From Litoreibacter meonggei (GTDB taxonomy: Bacteria; Pseudomonadota; Alphaproteobacteria; Rhodobacterales; Rhodobacteraceae), in the NCBI RefSeq assembly GCF_003663885.1, contig NZ_RCCE01000002.1:186001-250000 (forward strand): a stretch of DNA of 64,000 nucleotides, written 5' to 3'. Shown here in pieces: positions 56,994 through 64,000 of this stretch; within the stretch, counting starts at the first letter, position 1, and each line of letters opens with the position of its first letter. The notes under the pieces are model-generated. The model ran no database searches and was not told where the DNA came from. It saw only the letters and a list, made by a program, of their open reading frames with translations. Made by a program: the position numbers and the translations under genes.

Positions 56994-57206
56994 ATGGCTT
57001 ACACAACGAGCATCCGCACCGCACCGACCCTGATTGAGCGTCTGGTTGCATTCAAGAACGACTTGGCTGAGCGCCACGCGAAAAACCGCTTGTACCGCGA
57101 AACCTTGGACGAGCTGCAAGCCTTGTCCAGCCGTGAACTGGCTGACCTGGGCATGAGCCGCGCCAACTTGAAGTCGATCGCACATGAGGCGGCATACGGA
57201 AAATAA
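56994..57206 (+). CDS. ccaF1: small DUF1127 protein, CcaF1-like
   Basis: A 70-residue basic protein. The C-terminal part (YRETLDELQALSSRELADLG, then MSRANLKSIAHEAAYGK) is the DUF1127 motif. In R. sphaeroides the homologue CcaF1 (RSP_6037) is an RNA-binding protein that assists maturation of the CcsR sRNAs encoded directly downstream. Here too CCTCCTCCC hairpins follow at 57216-57414, which supports the assignment. GAAAGG precedes the ATG. The symbol rests on synteny, not on a search. Confidence 0.85.
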   Translation: MAYTTSIRTAPTLIERLVAFKNDLAERHAKNRLYRETLDELQALSSRELADLGMSRANLKSIAHEAAYGK

Positions 57207-57215
57207 GTTTGCGTT

Positions 57216-57414
57216 CCCGGCTTTCCTCCTCCCTTAGGCCGGGTTCGCTTTAGTGGCGGCACCTTCCTCCTCCCTTAGGTGCCGCTACTAACCAGATCGG
57301 AGCAACTTCACCTCCTCCCGAGGTTGCCCGAAATACGGCGATGATCTTCCTCCTCCCTGATCGGAGCCGCACATAAGAACGGTGATGCACCTCCTCCCGC
57401 ATCACCGTTTTTTT
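57216..57414 (+). ncRNA. CcsR/cuckoo-type sRNA array: five hairpins with CCTCCTCCC loops
   Basis: Five stems each display CCTCCTCCC in the loop, at 57225, 57266, 57311, 57349 and 57390 (spacing 41, 45, 38, 41). Stems are CCCGGC/GCCGGG (57216-57243), a 14-bp stem with one G-U (57251-57290), GCAACTTC/GAGGTTGC with one U-G (57302-57327), GATC within CGGC/GCCG (57336-57369) and an 11-bp stem (57378-57409). The loop is complementary to Shine-Dalgarno sequence. In R. sphaeroides, CcsR1-4 have this motif, follow a DUF1127 gene and are processed from its transcript under stress. The five loops probably give two or three mature RNAs. Confidence 0.85.
57378..57414 (+). terminator. intrinsic terminator formed by the fifth CCTCCTCCC hairpin
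   Basis: Arms 57378-57388 and 57399-57409 pair perfectly over 11 bp around a 10-base loop containing CCTCCTCCC; seven T residues follow at 57408-57414. The last sRNA hairpin thus doubles as the transcript end. Confidence 0.85.
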
Positions 57415-57435
57415 GTGTCTACATGTCAGGTAAAA

Positions 57436-57888
57436 TTAGGCTCGGTCGTCCTTGGGAGACCCCATCACGACGTATGAGGTAATTGCATGCACCGCCTCTA
57501 GAGCGCCCAATATATCTGTGTGGAAAATTTTATACGCAGCGAGGTCGGCGCATTCGACACGCAGAAGATATTCAATTGTTCCCGTGATGTTGTGACACTC
57601 CCGCACCTCGGGACTGCGCGAAATCGACCGTTCGAACGCTTCCTGCGATGCCTTTGAGTGATCCGACAGCCCGACCCCCACATAGGCCACGAAGCCCGCA
57701 CCGAGCTGCGTGCGATCCAGAACCGCCCGATAGCCTTTGATCACTCCGCGTCGCTCTAGATCTTGAACGCGGCGCAGGCAGGCCGACGGTGACAACCCCG
57801 CCCGTTCCGCCAATTCAAGATTGCTGATCCGACCGTCGCGGCTCAGCTCTTGCAATATTTTGTCACTGATGGCGTCCAAGGTGATCAT
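57436..57888 (-). CDS. Lrp/AsnC family transcriptional regulator
   Basis: A 150-residue feast/famine regulator. An N-terminal winged HTH (ITLDAISDKILQELSRDGRI, then SNLELAERAGLSPSACLRRV) is joined to a RAM effector domain (FVAYVGVGLSDHSKASQEAF, then VRECHNITGTIEYLLRVECA). ATG 57888 is used; a TTG three codons earlier is also in frame. It is divergent from lysE by 73 bases and likely controls it in response to an amino acid, an inference from context. Confidence 0.92.
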   Translation of the reverse strand: MITLDAISDKILQELSRDGRISNLELAERAGLSPSACLRRVQDLERRGVIKGYRAVLDRTQLGAGFVAYVGVGLSDHSKASQEAFERSISRSPEVRECHNITGTIEYLLRVECADLAAYKIFHTDILGALEAVHAITSYVVMGSPKDDRA

Positions 57889-57929
57889 AAGTTGCAAAAC
57901 TAGATGAAACGCGCCGCATTACGCAACTT
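57889..57929. promoter_or_regulatory. inverted repeat AAGTTGC/GCAACTT in the Lrp-LysE intergenic region
   Basis: AAGTTGC (57889-57895) and GCAACTT (57923-57929) form a perfect 7-bp inverted repeat about 34 bases apart, centre to centre. Its place between divergent regulator and exporter fits a dimeric Lrp-type operator. Confidence 0.45.
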
Positions 57930-57961
57930 CAAATCACAGCTTAGCGCATAATCTGGGTGGC

Positions 57962-58555
57962 ATGACTTATGACATACTCAGCGCCCTGATCCTCTTCGCC
58001 TTTGTCTCCTCCATCACGCCGGGACCAAACAACCTGATGCTGATGGCCTCGGGCGCGAATTTCGGCTTTCGCCGAAGCATCCCGCATATGTTGGGGATAT
58101 CTATCGGATTCATCCTCATGGTGTTTCTGGTCGGCGTTGGGCTGGTGCAGGTGTTTGATTCATATCCGATGAGTCATCTGATCCTGAAAGTGGCCTCTGC
58201 TGCCTATATGTCCTGGCTTGCGTGGAAGATCGCCAATGCCGCGCCGCCGAAAAAGGGGGAGGTTGGCGGAACTCCGATGACGTTTTTCCAAGCTGCTGCA
58301 TTTCAATGGGTGAACCCCAAAGCATGGGCCATGGCGCTGACGGCCATCACTCTCTACGCGCCAGACCGTTCAATATACGCGGTCGCACTTGTGGCACTCA
58401 TCTTCGGCGCGGTGAACGGTCCGTCAGTTTCTACGTGGACTATTATGGGGCAACAGATGCGACGTCTCTTGACCAACCCCGCTCGTCTACGCATGTTCAA
58501 CATCGCAATGGCGGGTTTGCTCGTTGCGTCGCTTTACCCGCTTTTGGCGGACTAA
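57962..58555 (+). CDS. LysE family amino-acid exporter
   Basis: A 197-residue membrane protein with about six hydrophobic segments. The family motif SSITPGPNNLMLMASGANFGF is near the N-terminus, and FQWVNPKAWAMAL is the typical mid-protein signature. LysE/RhtB proteins export amino acids such as lysine, homoserine or threonine. It is divergent from an Lrp-type gene and 15 bases before a 2OG-dependent oxygenase, suggesting a small amino-acid handling unit. Confidence 0.9.
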   Translation: MTYDILSALILFAFVSSITPGPNNLMLMASGANFGFRRSIPHMLGISIGFILMVFLVGVGLVQVFDSYPMSHLILKVASAAYMSWLAWKIANAAPPKKGEVGGTPMTFFQAAAFQWVNPKAWAMALTAITLYAPDRSIYAVALVALIFGAVNGPSVSTWTIMGQQMRRLLTNPARLRMFNIAMAGLLVASLYPLLAD

Positions 58556-58570
58556 ATTTAGGGGCCGAGG

Positions 58571-59359
58571 ATGCACACCTATCTTGATCTAGACAAGTTT
58601 CCCTTGGATCGCCCCGATGACCCCGCCTACGCGGACCTTGTTGCGCGCTGCAAATCTGAAATATCGAAGGGCGGAATGTTCAATTTAGACGCGTTCTTGC
58701 GTCCTGAATACGCGCTGGCAGAAGCGAAGACCCATACGCCAAAGATGGACACTGAGAGTTTCAATCACAAGCGCGCACATAACGTGTACTTCACGAAATC
58801 CGTTCCGGGTCTTTCTGACGACCACCCAGCCTTGAAACTGTTCGAGACGTCGAACAATACGCTCTGCAACGATCAGCTTTCGGGATCTGTGGTTGAAAAA
58901 ATCTATACATGGGCACCACTCCGGCGTTTTCTGGCGGAGGTGATGAACAAACCAGCCCTGTATCCGATGGACGACCCTTTGGCCGCGTTCAATGTGATGC
59001 GTTATGAGGAGGGTCAGGCGCTGAACTGGCACTTCGACCGATCCGAATTTACCGTCACATTGCTGCTACAAGCCCCCAAGGAAGGCGGCCTGTTCGAGTA
59101 CCGCACAGATCTGCGCACCATGGATGATCCGAATTATGACGGCGTGGCGCAGCTTCTGGCTGGAAAAGACCCGCAAATGCAGCAGATGAATGTCGTGCCC
59201 GGAACGCTCAACGTGTTTCGTGGCGTGAACACCCCCCACCGCGTGACGCCCGTGAAGGGCGATCGCGCCCGCATGATTGCGGTACTGACATATTATGAAA
59301 CGCCCGGTGCGCGCTTTACGGAAACAGAGCAGCTTGGGTTTTACGGCCGGACCGCTTGA
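58571..59359 (+). CDS. 2-oxoglutarate/Fe(II)-dependent oxygenase
   Basis: A 262-residue double-stranded beta-helix oxygenase. Iron ligands are H154-x-D156 (NWHFDRSEF) and H223 (TPHRVTP); R234 in ARMIAVLTYY is a likely 2-oxoglutarate anchor. The Asp is retained, so it is a hydroxylase type, not a halogenase with Gly in that place. Its place next to a LysE exporter and Lrp regulator makes an amino-acid substrate possible, but this is inference. Confidence 0.85.
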   Translation: MHTYLDLDKFPLDRPDDPAYADLVARCKSEISKGGMFNLDAFLRPEYALAEAKTHTPKMDTESFNHKRAHNVYFTKSVPGLSDDHPALKLFETSNNTLCNDQLSGSVVEKIYTWAPLRRFLAEVMNKPALYPMDDPLAAFNVMRYEEGQALNWHFDRSEFTVTLLLQAPKEGGLFEYRTDLRTMDDPNYDGVAQLLAGKDPQMQQMNVVPGTLNVFRGVNTPHRVTPVKGDRARMIAVLTYYETPGARFTETEQLGFYGRTA

Positions 59360-59365
59360 GGTGTT

Positions 59366-61753
59366 CTAGAACGGAACATCCCCTGCACTATCAGCTGACA
59401 CGAGGAACTTGCCGACCACTTTCTTGTCGCCCGCCTTGTCGAAGGACACGTCCAGCTTGTCGCCTTCTACGGCCATGATCTCGCCATAGCCGAACTTCTG
59501 ATGGAACACCCGCTCGCCCACGGTGAAGGACGACACGGCTTGCGCGTCTATCACCATGTTTTTGCTTTCGCGAGGCTGTGACATGCCGCGACTAGCCTGC
59601 CGCTCTTGCAAGCGTCGCCAGCCGGGGGAGTTGTAGACATTGGCCTTGGCCGCCGCCTCGTGCAGATCACTGCCACCAAGCGCGTCCATCATATCGCCAA
59701 CAGTGCTTGCCTGATGGCCATAAAGTCCAGGTGGCGTCAAAATCTCGACATGGCGTTCGGGCAGCTCATCGACGAAGCGGGACGGCAAAGCACTTTGCCA
59801 TTGGCCGTAAACGCGGCGGTTGCCTGCGAAGGAAATCGTGCACAACTCCTCGGCGCGGGTGATGCCGACATAAGCAAGGCGACGTTCCTCCTCCAAGCCC
59901 TTGAGGCCGGATTCGTCCATGGAGCGTTGTGACGGGAACAGCCCGTCTTCCCAACCCGGCAGGAACACGGCAGGAAATTCCAAGCCTTTGGCCGCATGCA
60001 GGGTCATGATCGAGACCTTTTCGGTCGCGTCTTCGCTGTCATTGTCCATGACCAGCGCGATGTGTTCCAAGAAGCCTTGCAGGTTCTCGAACTGCTCCAG
60101 CGCCTTGACCAGTTCCTTGAGGTTGTCGAGGCGACCGGGGGCTTCGGGGGTTTTGTCGTTTTGCCACATCTCGGTGTAGCCGGATTCCTCCAGCGCCATT
60201 TCGGCGATCTCGATATGGGACATGTCCCCGATACGCGCGGCTGCGCCCCAACGGTCCAGCCCGTCGACCAGCTTGGCCAGTTCCACCGCGCCTTTGCCGC
60301 CGAGGCCTTTGGCCTCCAACAGCAGACGTGCGCCGTCGAGCAAGGACACACCATTGCTGCGCGCCATGACTTGGATTTTCTGCACGGCTTTGTCGCCAAG
60401 TCCGCGTTTGGGGGTGTTCACAATCCGCTCGAACGCGAGGTCGTCGGCGGGGCTGGTGATCAGACGGAAATAGGCCATGGCATCGCGGATTTCCAAACGC
60501 TCGTAGAAGCGTGGTCCACCGATGACGCGGTACGGCACGCCGATGGTCAGAAACCGGTCCTCGAAGCTGCGCATCTGGTGAGAGGCGCGCACGAGGATGG
60601 CCATTTGGTTAAGACCGATGGGCTTCATCCCGCGGGTGCCGCTTTGCATGGCCTCGATCTCGTCGCCGATCCAGCGGGCCTCTTCCTCGCCGTCCCAATG
60701 GCCGATCAGACGGACCTTTTCGCCGCCTTTGGCTTCGGTAAATAGCGTCTTACCCAAACGGCCTTTGTTGCCGGCGATGATACCGGAGGCCGCCCCCAGA
60801 ATATGCTCCGTCGAGCGGTAGTTTTGTTCGAGTTTGACAATTTTCGCGCCCTCGAAGTCCTTCTCGAAGCGTAAAATGTTGCCCACCTCGGCCCCACGCC
60901 AGCCGTAAATCGACTGGTCGTCGTCGCCCACACAGCAGATATTCTTGTGCGAAGCGGCCAGCAAGCGCAGCCACATGTATTGGGCGACATTGGTATCCTG
61001 ATACTCGTCCACCAGAATGTAGCGGAACCAGCGTTGGTATTGATCAAGCACATCAGGGTGCTTTTGGAAGATCGTCACCATGTGCAACAACAAGTCGCCG
61101 AAATCGCAGGCGTTCAGGGTGCGCAGACGCTCCTGATACTGAGCATAGATCTTGCCACCCAGATTGTTGTAGGCCCCTGCCTCCGATGCGGGCAAAGCAT
61201 CCGGTGTCCACGCGCGGTTTTTCCAGCTGTCGATCAGCCCTGCCAGCATCCGTGCGGGCCAGCGTTTGTCATCGACACCCTCGGCCACGATCAACTGCTT
61301 GAGCAATCTGATTTGGTCGTCGGTATCGAGGATGGTGAAGTTCGACTTCAATCCAACCAGTTCGGCATGCCGGCGCAGTTGCTTCACGCAGATCGAGTGG
61401 AAGGTGCCAAGCCATGGCACGCCCTCCACCGCCTCGCCCAGTAATGCGCCAACGCGGTTCTTCATCTCCCGCGCGGCTTTGTTGGTGAAGGTCACCGCCA
61501 GCACTTCGTTGGGCCGCGCACGGCCTGTTGTCAGCAGATGAGCAATGCGCGCGGTCAGGGCCTTGGTTTTGCCCGTGCCAGCACCCGCGAGCATCAGGAC
61601 GGGGCCGTCCAGCGTCTCGACCGCTTCGCGTTGCGCGGGGTTCAACCCATCCAGATACGGAGCCGCGCGCGCGCCCATCGCAGCCCCCATGGCGCGTTGG
61701 GACAGGGGCAAGCTGGCGGCCTCGAAGGCATCTTCGTCGTTAAAACTGCTCAT
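59366..61753 (-). CDS. uvrD: UvrD/PcrA-type DNA helicase
   Basis: A 795-residue superfamily 1A 3'-5' helicase for nucleotide excision and mismatch repair. Walker A AGAGTGKT is at about 56-63; further motifs are VTFTNKAAREMK, FTILDTDDQIRLLKQL, VDEYQDTN (Walker B), GDDDQSIYGWRGA (motif III), NYRSTEHIL and VSIMTLHAAKGLEFPAVFLPGW. The C-terminal FTVGERVFHQKFGYGEIMAV domain is the RNA-polymerase-binding Tudor-like tail. ATG 61753 is the start. Confidence 0.96.
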   Translation of the reverse strand: MSSFNDEDAFEAASLPLSQRAMGAAMGARAAPYLDGLNPAQREAVETLDGPVLMLAGAGTGKTKALTARIAHLLTTGRARPNEVLAVTFTNKAAREMKNRVGALLGEAVEGVPWLGTFHSICVKQLRRHAELVGLKSNFTILDTDDQIRLLKQLIVAEGVDDKRWPARMLAGLIDSWKNRAWTPDALPASEAGAYNNLGGKIYAQYQERLRTLNACDFGDLLLHMVTIFQKHPDVLDQYQRWFRYILVDEYQDTNVAQYMWLRLLAASHKNICCVGDDDQSIYGWRGAEVGNILRFEKDFEGAKIVKLEQNYRSTEHILGAASGIIAGNKGRLGKTLFTEAKGGEKVRLIGHWDGEEEARWIGDEIEAMQSGTRGMKPIGLNQMAILVRASHQMRSFEDRFLTIGVPYRVIGGPRFYERLEIRDAMAYFRLITSPADDLAFERIVNTPKRGLGDKAVQKIQVMARSNGVSLLDGARLLLEAKGLGGKGAVELAKLVDGLDRWGAAARIGDMSHIEIAEMALEESGYTEMWQNDKTPEAPGRLDNLKELVKALEQFENLQGFLEHIALVMDNDSEDATEKVSIMTLHAAKGLEFPAVFLPGWEDGLFPSQRSMDESGLKGLEEERRLAYVGITRAEELCTISFAGNRRVYGQWQSALPSRFVDELPERHVEILTPPGLYGHQASTVGDMMDALGGSDLHEAAAKANVYNSPGWRRLQERQASRGMSQPRESKNMVIDAQAVSSFTVGERVFHQKFGYGEIMAVEGDKLDVSFDKAGDKKVVGKFLVSADSAGDVPF

Positions 61754-61838
61754 GGCGCGCAAGATAGCGCGAACCTATCTGTAGGGAAAGAGGTGTTCTT
61801 ATTTCGTTCTGCGTTTTGTTGATTGCCCTCAGGACGGC

Positions 61839-62375
61839 CTACGCCGCTTCGGGCTTAAAATCCAGCGACGCCCCGTTAATGCAGTGTAGCATGGCGCCGT
61901 CGATGATGAGCAAATGCCCCAGATGGCTGCCACAGCGACGGCAATGTACTTCGGTGAACGCCGCATCCTCGGCCATCGCCCCGTATTCGGGCACTGGTCC
62001 ATCAATGGCGGTAAGCACTGAATCCGATTGCGCGTGCTCGAAGAATACCCAGCCCTTGTCTAAAACCACCTTGAAGCTTGCGTCATAGTTGTGCAGATCG
62101 CAGCCTTTGCAATGATATGTGCCAACGCGGGTTTCTTCCCAAAGCGGGCTGGATTTGCGCGCTTCGGTGAAGCCTTCGCGCATGATGGCGTAGCTCTGCT
62201 CCCCCAGCTGGGTATACCATTCGTCGATGGTGCGTACGACTTCGTACTGGAAATCCGACGCGCTACCAGCTGCGACGCTGGCCGATGCGGGTGAGCTTAC
62301 TACGGTGAGTGCCGCGGCACCGGTACTGGCGAAAAATCCGCGGCGAGTGAGGTCATGGGCTGCGTTTTGTGTCAT
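61839..62375 (-). CDS. msrB: exported peptide-methionine (R)-S-oxide reductase
   Basis: A 178-residue MsrB that reduces methionine-R-sulfoxide. A twin-arginine signal (LTRRGFFASTGAAALTVV, RR at 11-12) precedes the mature protein. Zinc cysteines are at 89, 92, 145 and 148 (CKGCD and CRRCG), and the catalytic Cys is 165 in LHCINGASLDF. The Tat signal places the enzyme in the periplasm, where it would need a membrane electron source. No partner gene is visible. Confidence 0.92.
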   Translation of the reverse strand: MTQNAAHDLTRRGFFASTGAAALTVVSSPASASVAAGSASDFQYEVVRTIDEWYTQLGEQSYAIMREGFTEARKSSPLWEETRVGTYHCKGCDLHNYDASFKVVLDKGWVFFEHAQSDSVLTAIDGPVPEYGAMAEDAAFTEVHCRRCGSHLGHLLIIDGAMLHCINGASLDFKPEAA

Positions 62376-62490
62376 GGGAAAGCCTTTCGGGTTTATCAGC
62401 GGTACACGCGCCTTTTGGTGGTCGATGTCGAAAAAACGGGCGAGCCACGTTTCCACGGCCCGCCCGGAAAGCTCATCGCGTGATGCGGGT

Positions 62491-62808
62491 TTAGTTTCCG
62501 GCGGACGATTCAATTTCGGCGGACATTTCTGCCGCACTGTTGCTGTCGCCGAACAGCTGGATGTTCTTCAGAATCCGTTGGCGAGAAACAGTGTCGGAGT
62601 CGAAGAATGTCTGGCGTTCAGCAGCGCTCATATTGCCAAGAGCCAAACGCACACGGGCGGCTGTCGTGTCACCCATGGAGGTTTCGCGGACGATGGTTTC
62701 GGCAGCTGAGGCGTTGCTCATTGCGAACAGTTCTGCGGCCGAGGTATCGGCAAAGGACGGGGCTGCAAAGGCCAGTGTCGCGGCGGCGGTTGTGAGAAAG
62801 AGTTTCAT
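62491..62808 (-). CDS. exported small protein, function unknown
   Basis: A 105-residue protein with a signal peptide (MKLFLTTAAATLAFAAPSFA, cleavage after residue 20). The mature ~85 residues are acidic and rich in Ala and Ser (SAAELFAMSNASAAETIVRE) with no cysteines. GGAGATAA precedes ATG 62808. It is 115 bases upstream of msrB on the same strand. I do not recognise the family. Confidence 0.72.
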   Translation of the reverse strand: MKLFLTTAAATLAFAAPSFADTSAAELFAMSNASAAETIVRETSMGDTTAARVRLALGNMSAAERQTFFDSDTVSRQRILKNIQLFGDSNSAAEMSAEIESSAGN

Positions 62809-62989
62809 GATCGTTATCTCCGAATTATGCAGGGTTTGGCCCAGACCCGGTCTGGACATCTGCGGAGCCTCAGGTAATCGTCATTTCAGTCCGCTAGAGC
62901 TCCACCCTTCAAATCCTAAGCACACGGGGCTGGCGCGATAGTGCCGTCCGTCCGGCTTTACTTGCAGATCGTCCAAAGCGACGCGCATC

Positions 62990-63080
62990 GTCGCGCAAAT
63001 GTGTAAGGCTTGACGCCAACGTGTTTAGGGGGCGCTTTTCCGTCGCGCCAACGTGTTGCAGGTCGCACCGACGTGTATAG
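62990..63080. promoter_or_regulatory. four direct repeats (GTCGCxCCAACGTGT-like) before the AraC gene
   Basis: Four imperfect copies end in GTGT at 63001, 63021, 63053 and 63073 (spacing 20, 32, 20). The consensus is about GTCGCGCCAACGTGT, with the best copy at 63042-63056. Two pairs at 20-bp spacing match the direct half-site geometry of AraC-type regulators. They lie 30-120 bases before the AraC start in a 303-base stretch with no gene. Either strand may carry the promoter. Confidence 0.55.
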
Positions 63081-63111
63081 CGCGTGATCAACTTCTTCGA
63101 GATCAAGGAGT

Positions 63112-63990
63112 ATGAGCCATGAAGTCCCAGAACTCCTTGACCTGATGCGTGTTCGCAGCACCGCCTGCATTGGCGAACACCTCACCTATCCATGGAGCGT
63201 CCGTATGGACGAAGACACCGGCACGGCGTGCTTTTTGCTGGTCTTGGAGGGGCGGAGCTGGCTCAACGTTGAGGGCGTGACGAAGGACATTCAGCTCTTT
63301 GAGGGGGACATTGTGTTACTCCCACACGGGAAGGCTCATACCCATTCCGACAAGCCGGAACACGGTTTCAATGACGAGGGTTTGCCGCATAGGGATGCGC
63401 ATATACTCAGCGGTCATTTCCAGTTTTCCGACACGACGCCCCATGCGATCATCTCGCGCCTTCCGGACATTCTGGTCGAACGCAGCAGCGACCGTCACCG
63501 TGCACACAAGCTCGATCTGTTGGTGCAACTCATCAACGTGGAACTCGGCAAGCACTCAAACCCGCTGCCAAGCGCTCTGAACCATCTGACGGAGGTTTTG
63601 TGCCTTCACGCCATGCAAAACTGGATGCAGCAGACCATAACCCATGACGAGGCATTGCAGGCTTTGGCCAGCCCACGCATTAAAGAGGTCATTGACTGCA
63701 TCCATTCCGAACCGGCGGCGGCTTGGTCGGTCGAGAGCCTTGCGAAGGTCTACGGGCAGTCACGCACCGCCTTCGCGGCGCATTTCAAGTTCGCGACGGG
63801 ACATTCGCCGATCAACTACGTCCGGCAATGCCGGATCAGGCAGGCCTGCAAGATGCTGGAAGACACGTTCTTGTCAGTGGGCGAGGTTGCGTATAATTCC
63901 GGCTATGCCGACGCCAATGCGTTTAACCGCGCGTTCCGGCGCGAGGTTGGCGCCTCGCCCGGTGCTTACCGTCGGATGCCACGCGCATAG
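63112..63990 (+). CDS. AraC family transcriptional regulator with N-terminal cupin
   Basis: A 292-residue regulator. The N-terminal ~170 residues are a cupin-type sensing domain (FLLVLEGRSWLNVEGV, then LFEGDIVLLPHGKAHTHSD). The C-terminal AraC double HTH spans about 187-289 (AWSVESLAKVYGQSRTAFAAHF, then VGEVAYNSGYADANAFNRAF). AAGGAG lies four bases before the ATG. Its ligand is unknown. Four direct repeats upstream suggest autoregulation. Confidence 0.92.
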   Translation: MSHEVPELLDLMRVRSTACIGEHLTYPWSVRMDEDTGTACFLLVLEGRSWLNVEGVTKDIQLFEGDIVLLPHGKAHTHSDKPEHGFNDEGLPHRDAHILSGHFQFSDTTPHAIISRLPDILVERSSDRHRAHKLDLLVQLINVELGKHSNPLPSALNHLTEVLCLHAMQNWMQQTITHDEALQALASPRIKEVIDCIHSEPAAAWSVESLAKVYGQSRTAFAAHFKFATGHSPINYVRQCRIRQACKMLEDTFLSVGEVAYNSGYADANAFNRAFRREVGASPGAYRRMPRA

Positions 63991-64000
63991 CTATCGTTGC

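Noticed and set aside
57216-57414. CCTCCTCCC repeats as a CRISPR array
   Set aside because: The shared unit is only nine bases, lies in hairpin loops with differing stems, and follows a DUF1127 gene; there are no uniform spacers or cas genes.
62990-63080. Direct repeats as an iteron or CRISPR-like array
   Set aside because: Only four imperfect copies with unequal spacing, placed in the upstream region of an AraC gene, where regulator half-sites are the simpler explanation.

Overview
The window is a stretch of chromosome from a GC-rich alphaproteobacterium of the Rhodobacterales (Roseobacter/Rhodobacter group). This rests on protein-level recognition: an RSP_7527-type micro-protein, a DUF2484 gene inside the cell-wall cluster, a BolA/J-domain/cobS/cobT block, and a DUF1127 gene followed by CCTCCTCCC hairpins as in the R. 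sphaeroides ccaF1-ccsR locus. No rRNA, tRNA, IS element, prophage or CRISPR array was seen.

Layout. 1-10.6 kb is mixed housekeeping and metabolism: partial rRNA methyltransferase, HpcH/HpaI aldolase, a translationally coupled exonuclease / alpha-beta hydrolase / ATP-dependent DNA ligase operon, amidohydrolase, SCP2 protein, C26 amidotransferase, and glcB-glcG. 10.7-26 kb holds pepN, an orphan ParA, an SDR, a lytic transglycosylase, gatB, small membrane and DUF proteins, bolA, a J-domain protein, cobS-cobT and an aminopeptidase P. 26-54.4 kb is dominated by a minus-strand division and cell-wall (dcw) cluster, read from high to low coordinates: mraZ, rsmH, ftsL, ftsI, murE, murF, mraY, [SDR], [tautomerase], murD, [two plus-strand genes], ftsW, murG, murC, DUF2484, [plus-strand HExxH protein], murB, ddl, ftsQ, ftsA, [ACT-domain gene], ftsZ, lpxC, bamD, recN, then a ClC channel gene. 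54.4-64 kb carries the mraZ control region, a glyoxalase-related gene, mrp, a DUF1127 gene with a five-hairpin sRNA array, a divergent Lrp/LysE pair with a 2OG-Fe(II) oxygenase, uvrD, an exported MsrB, and an AraC regulator behind four direct repeats.

Main points of interest. (1) The DUF1127 gene at 56994 is followed by five hairpins that each show CCTCCTCCC in the loop; the fifth is also an intrinsic terminator. This is a CcsR/cuckoo-type sRNA array. (2) The mraZ upstream region has two clusters of TGGGN-like pentamers on opposite strands, one of five boxes at an exact 10-bp period, which look like MraZ operators. They lie beside a DnaA-box-like 9-mer, three GANTC sites and an upstream intrinsic terminator. 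(3) The dcw cluster has several accessory genes; some are embedded in it by stop/start overlaps (tautomerase, SDR, ACT protein) and others are inserted on the opposite strand (HExxH protein, DUF6151 plus lipoprotein). (4) An alpha/beta hydrolase is coupled by ATGA overlaps between a ligase-associated exonuclease and its ligase. (5) The AraC gene has paired 20-bp-spaced direct repeats upstream. All functional assignments come from reading protein and DNA motifs; no database search was run.
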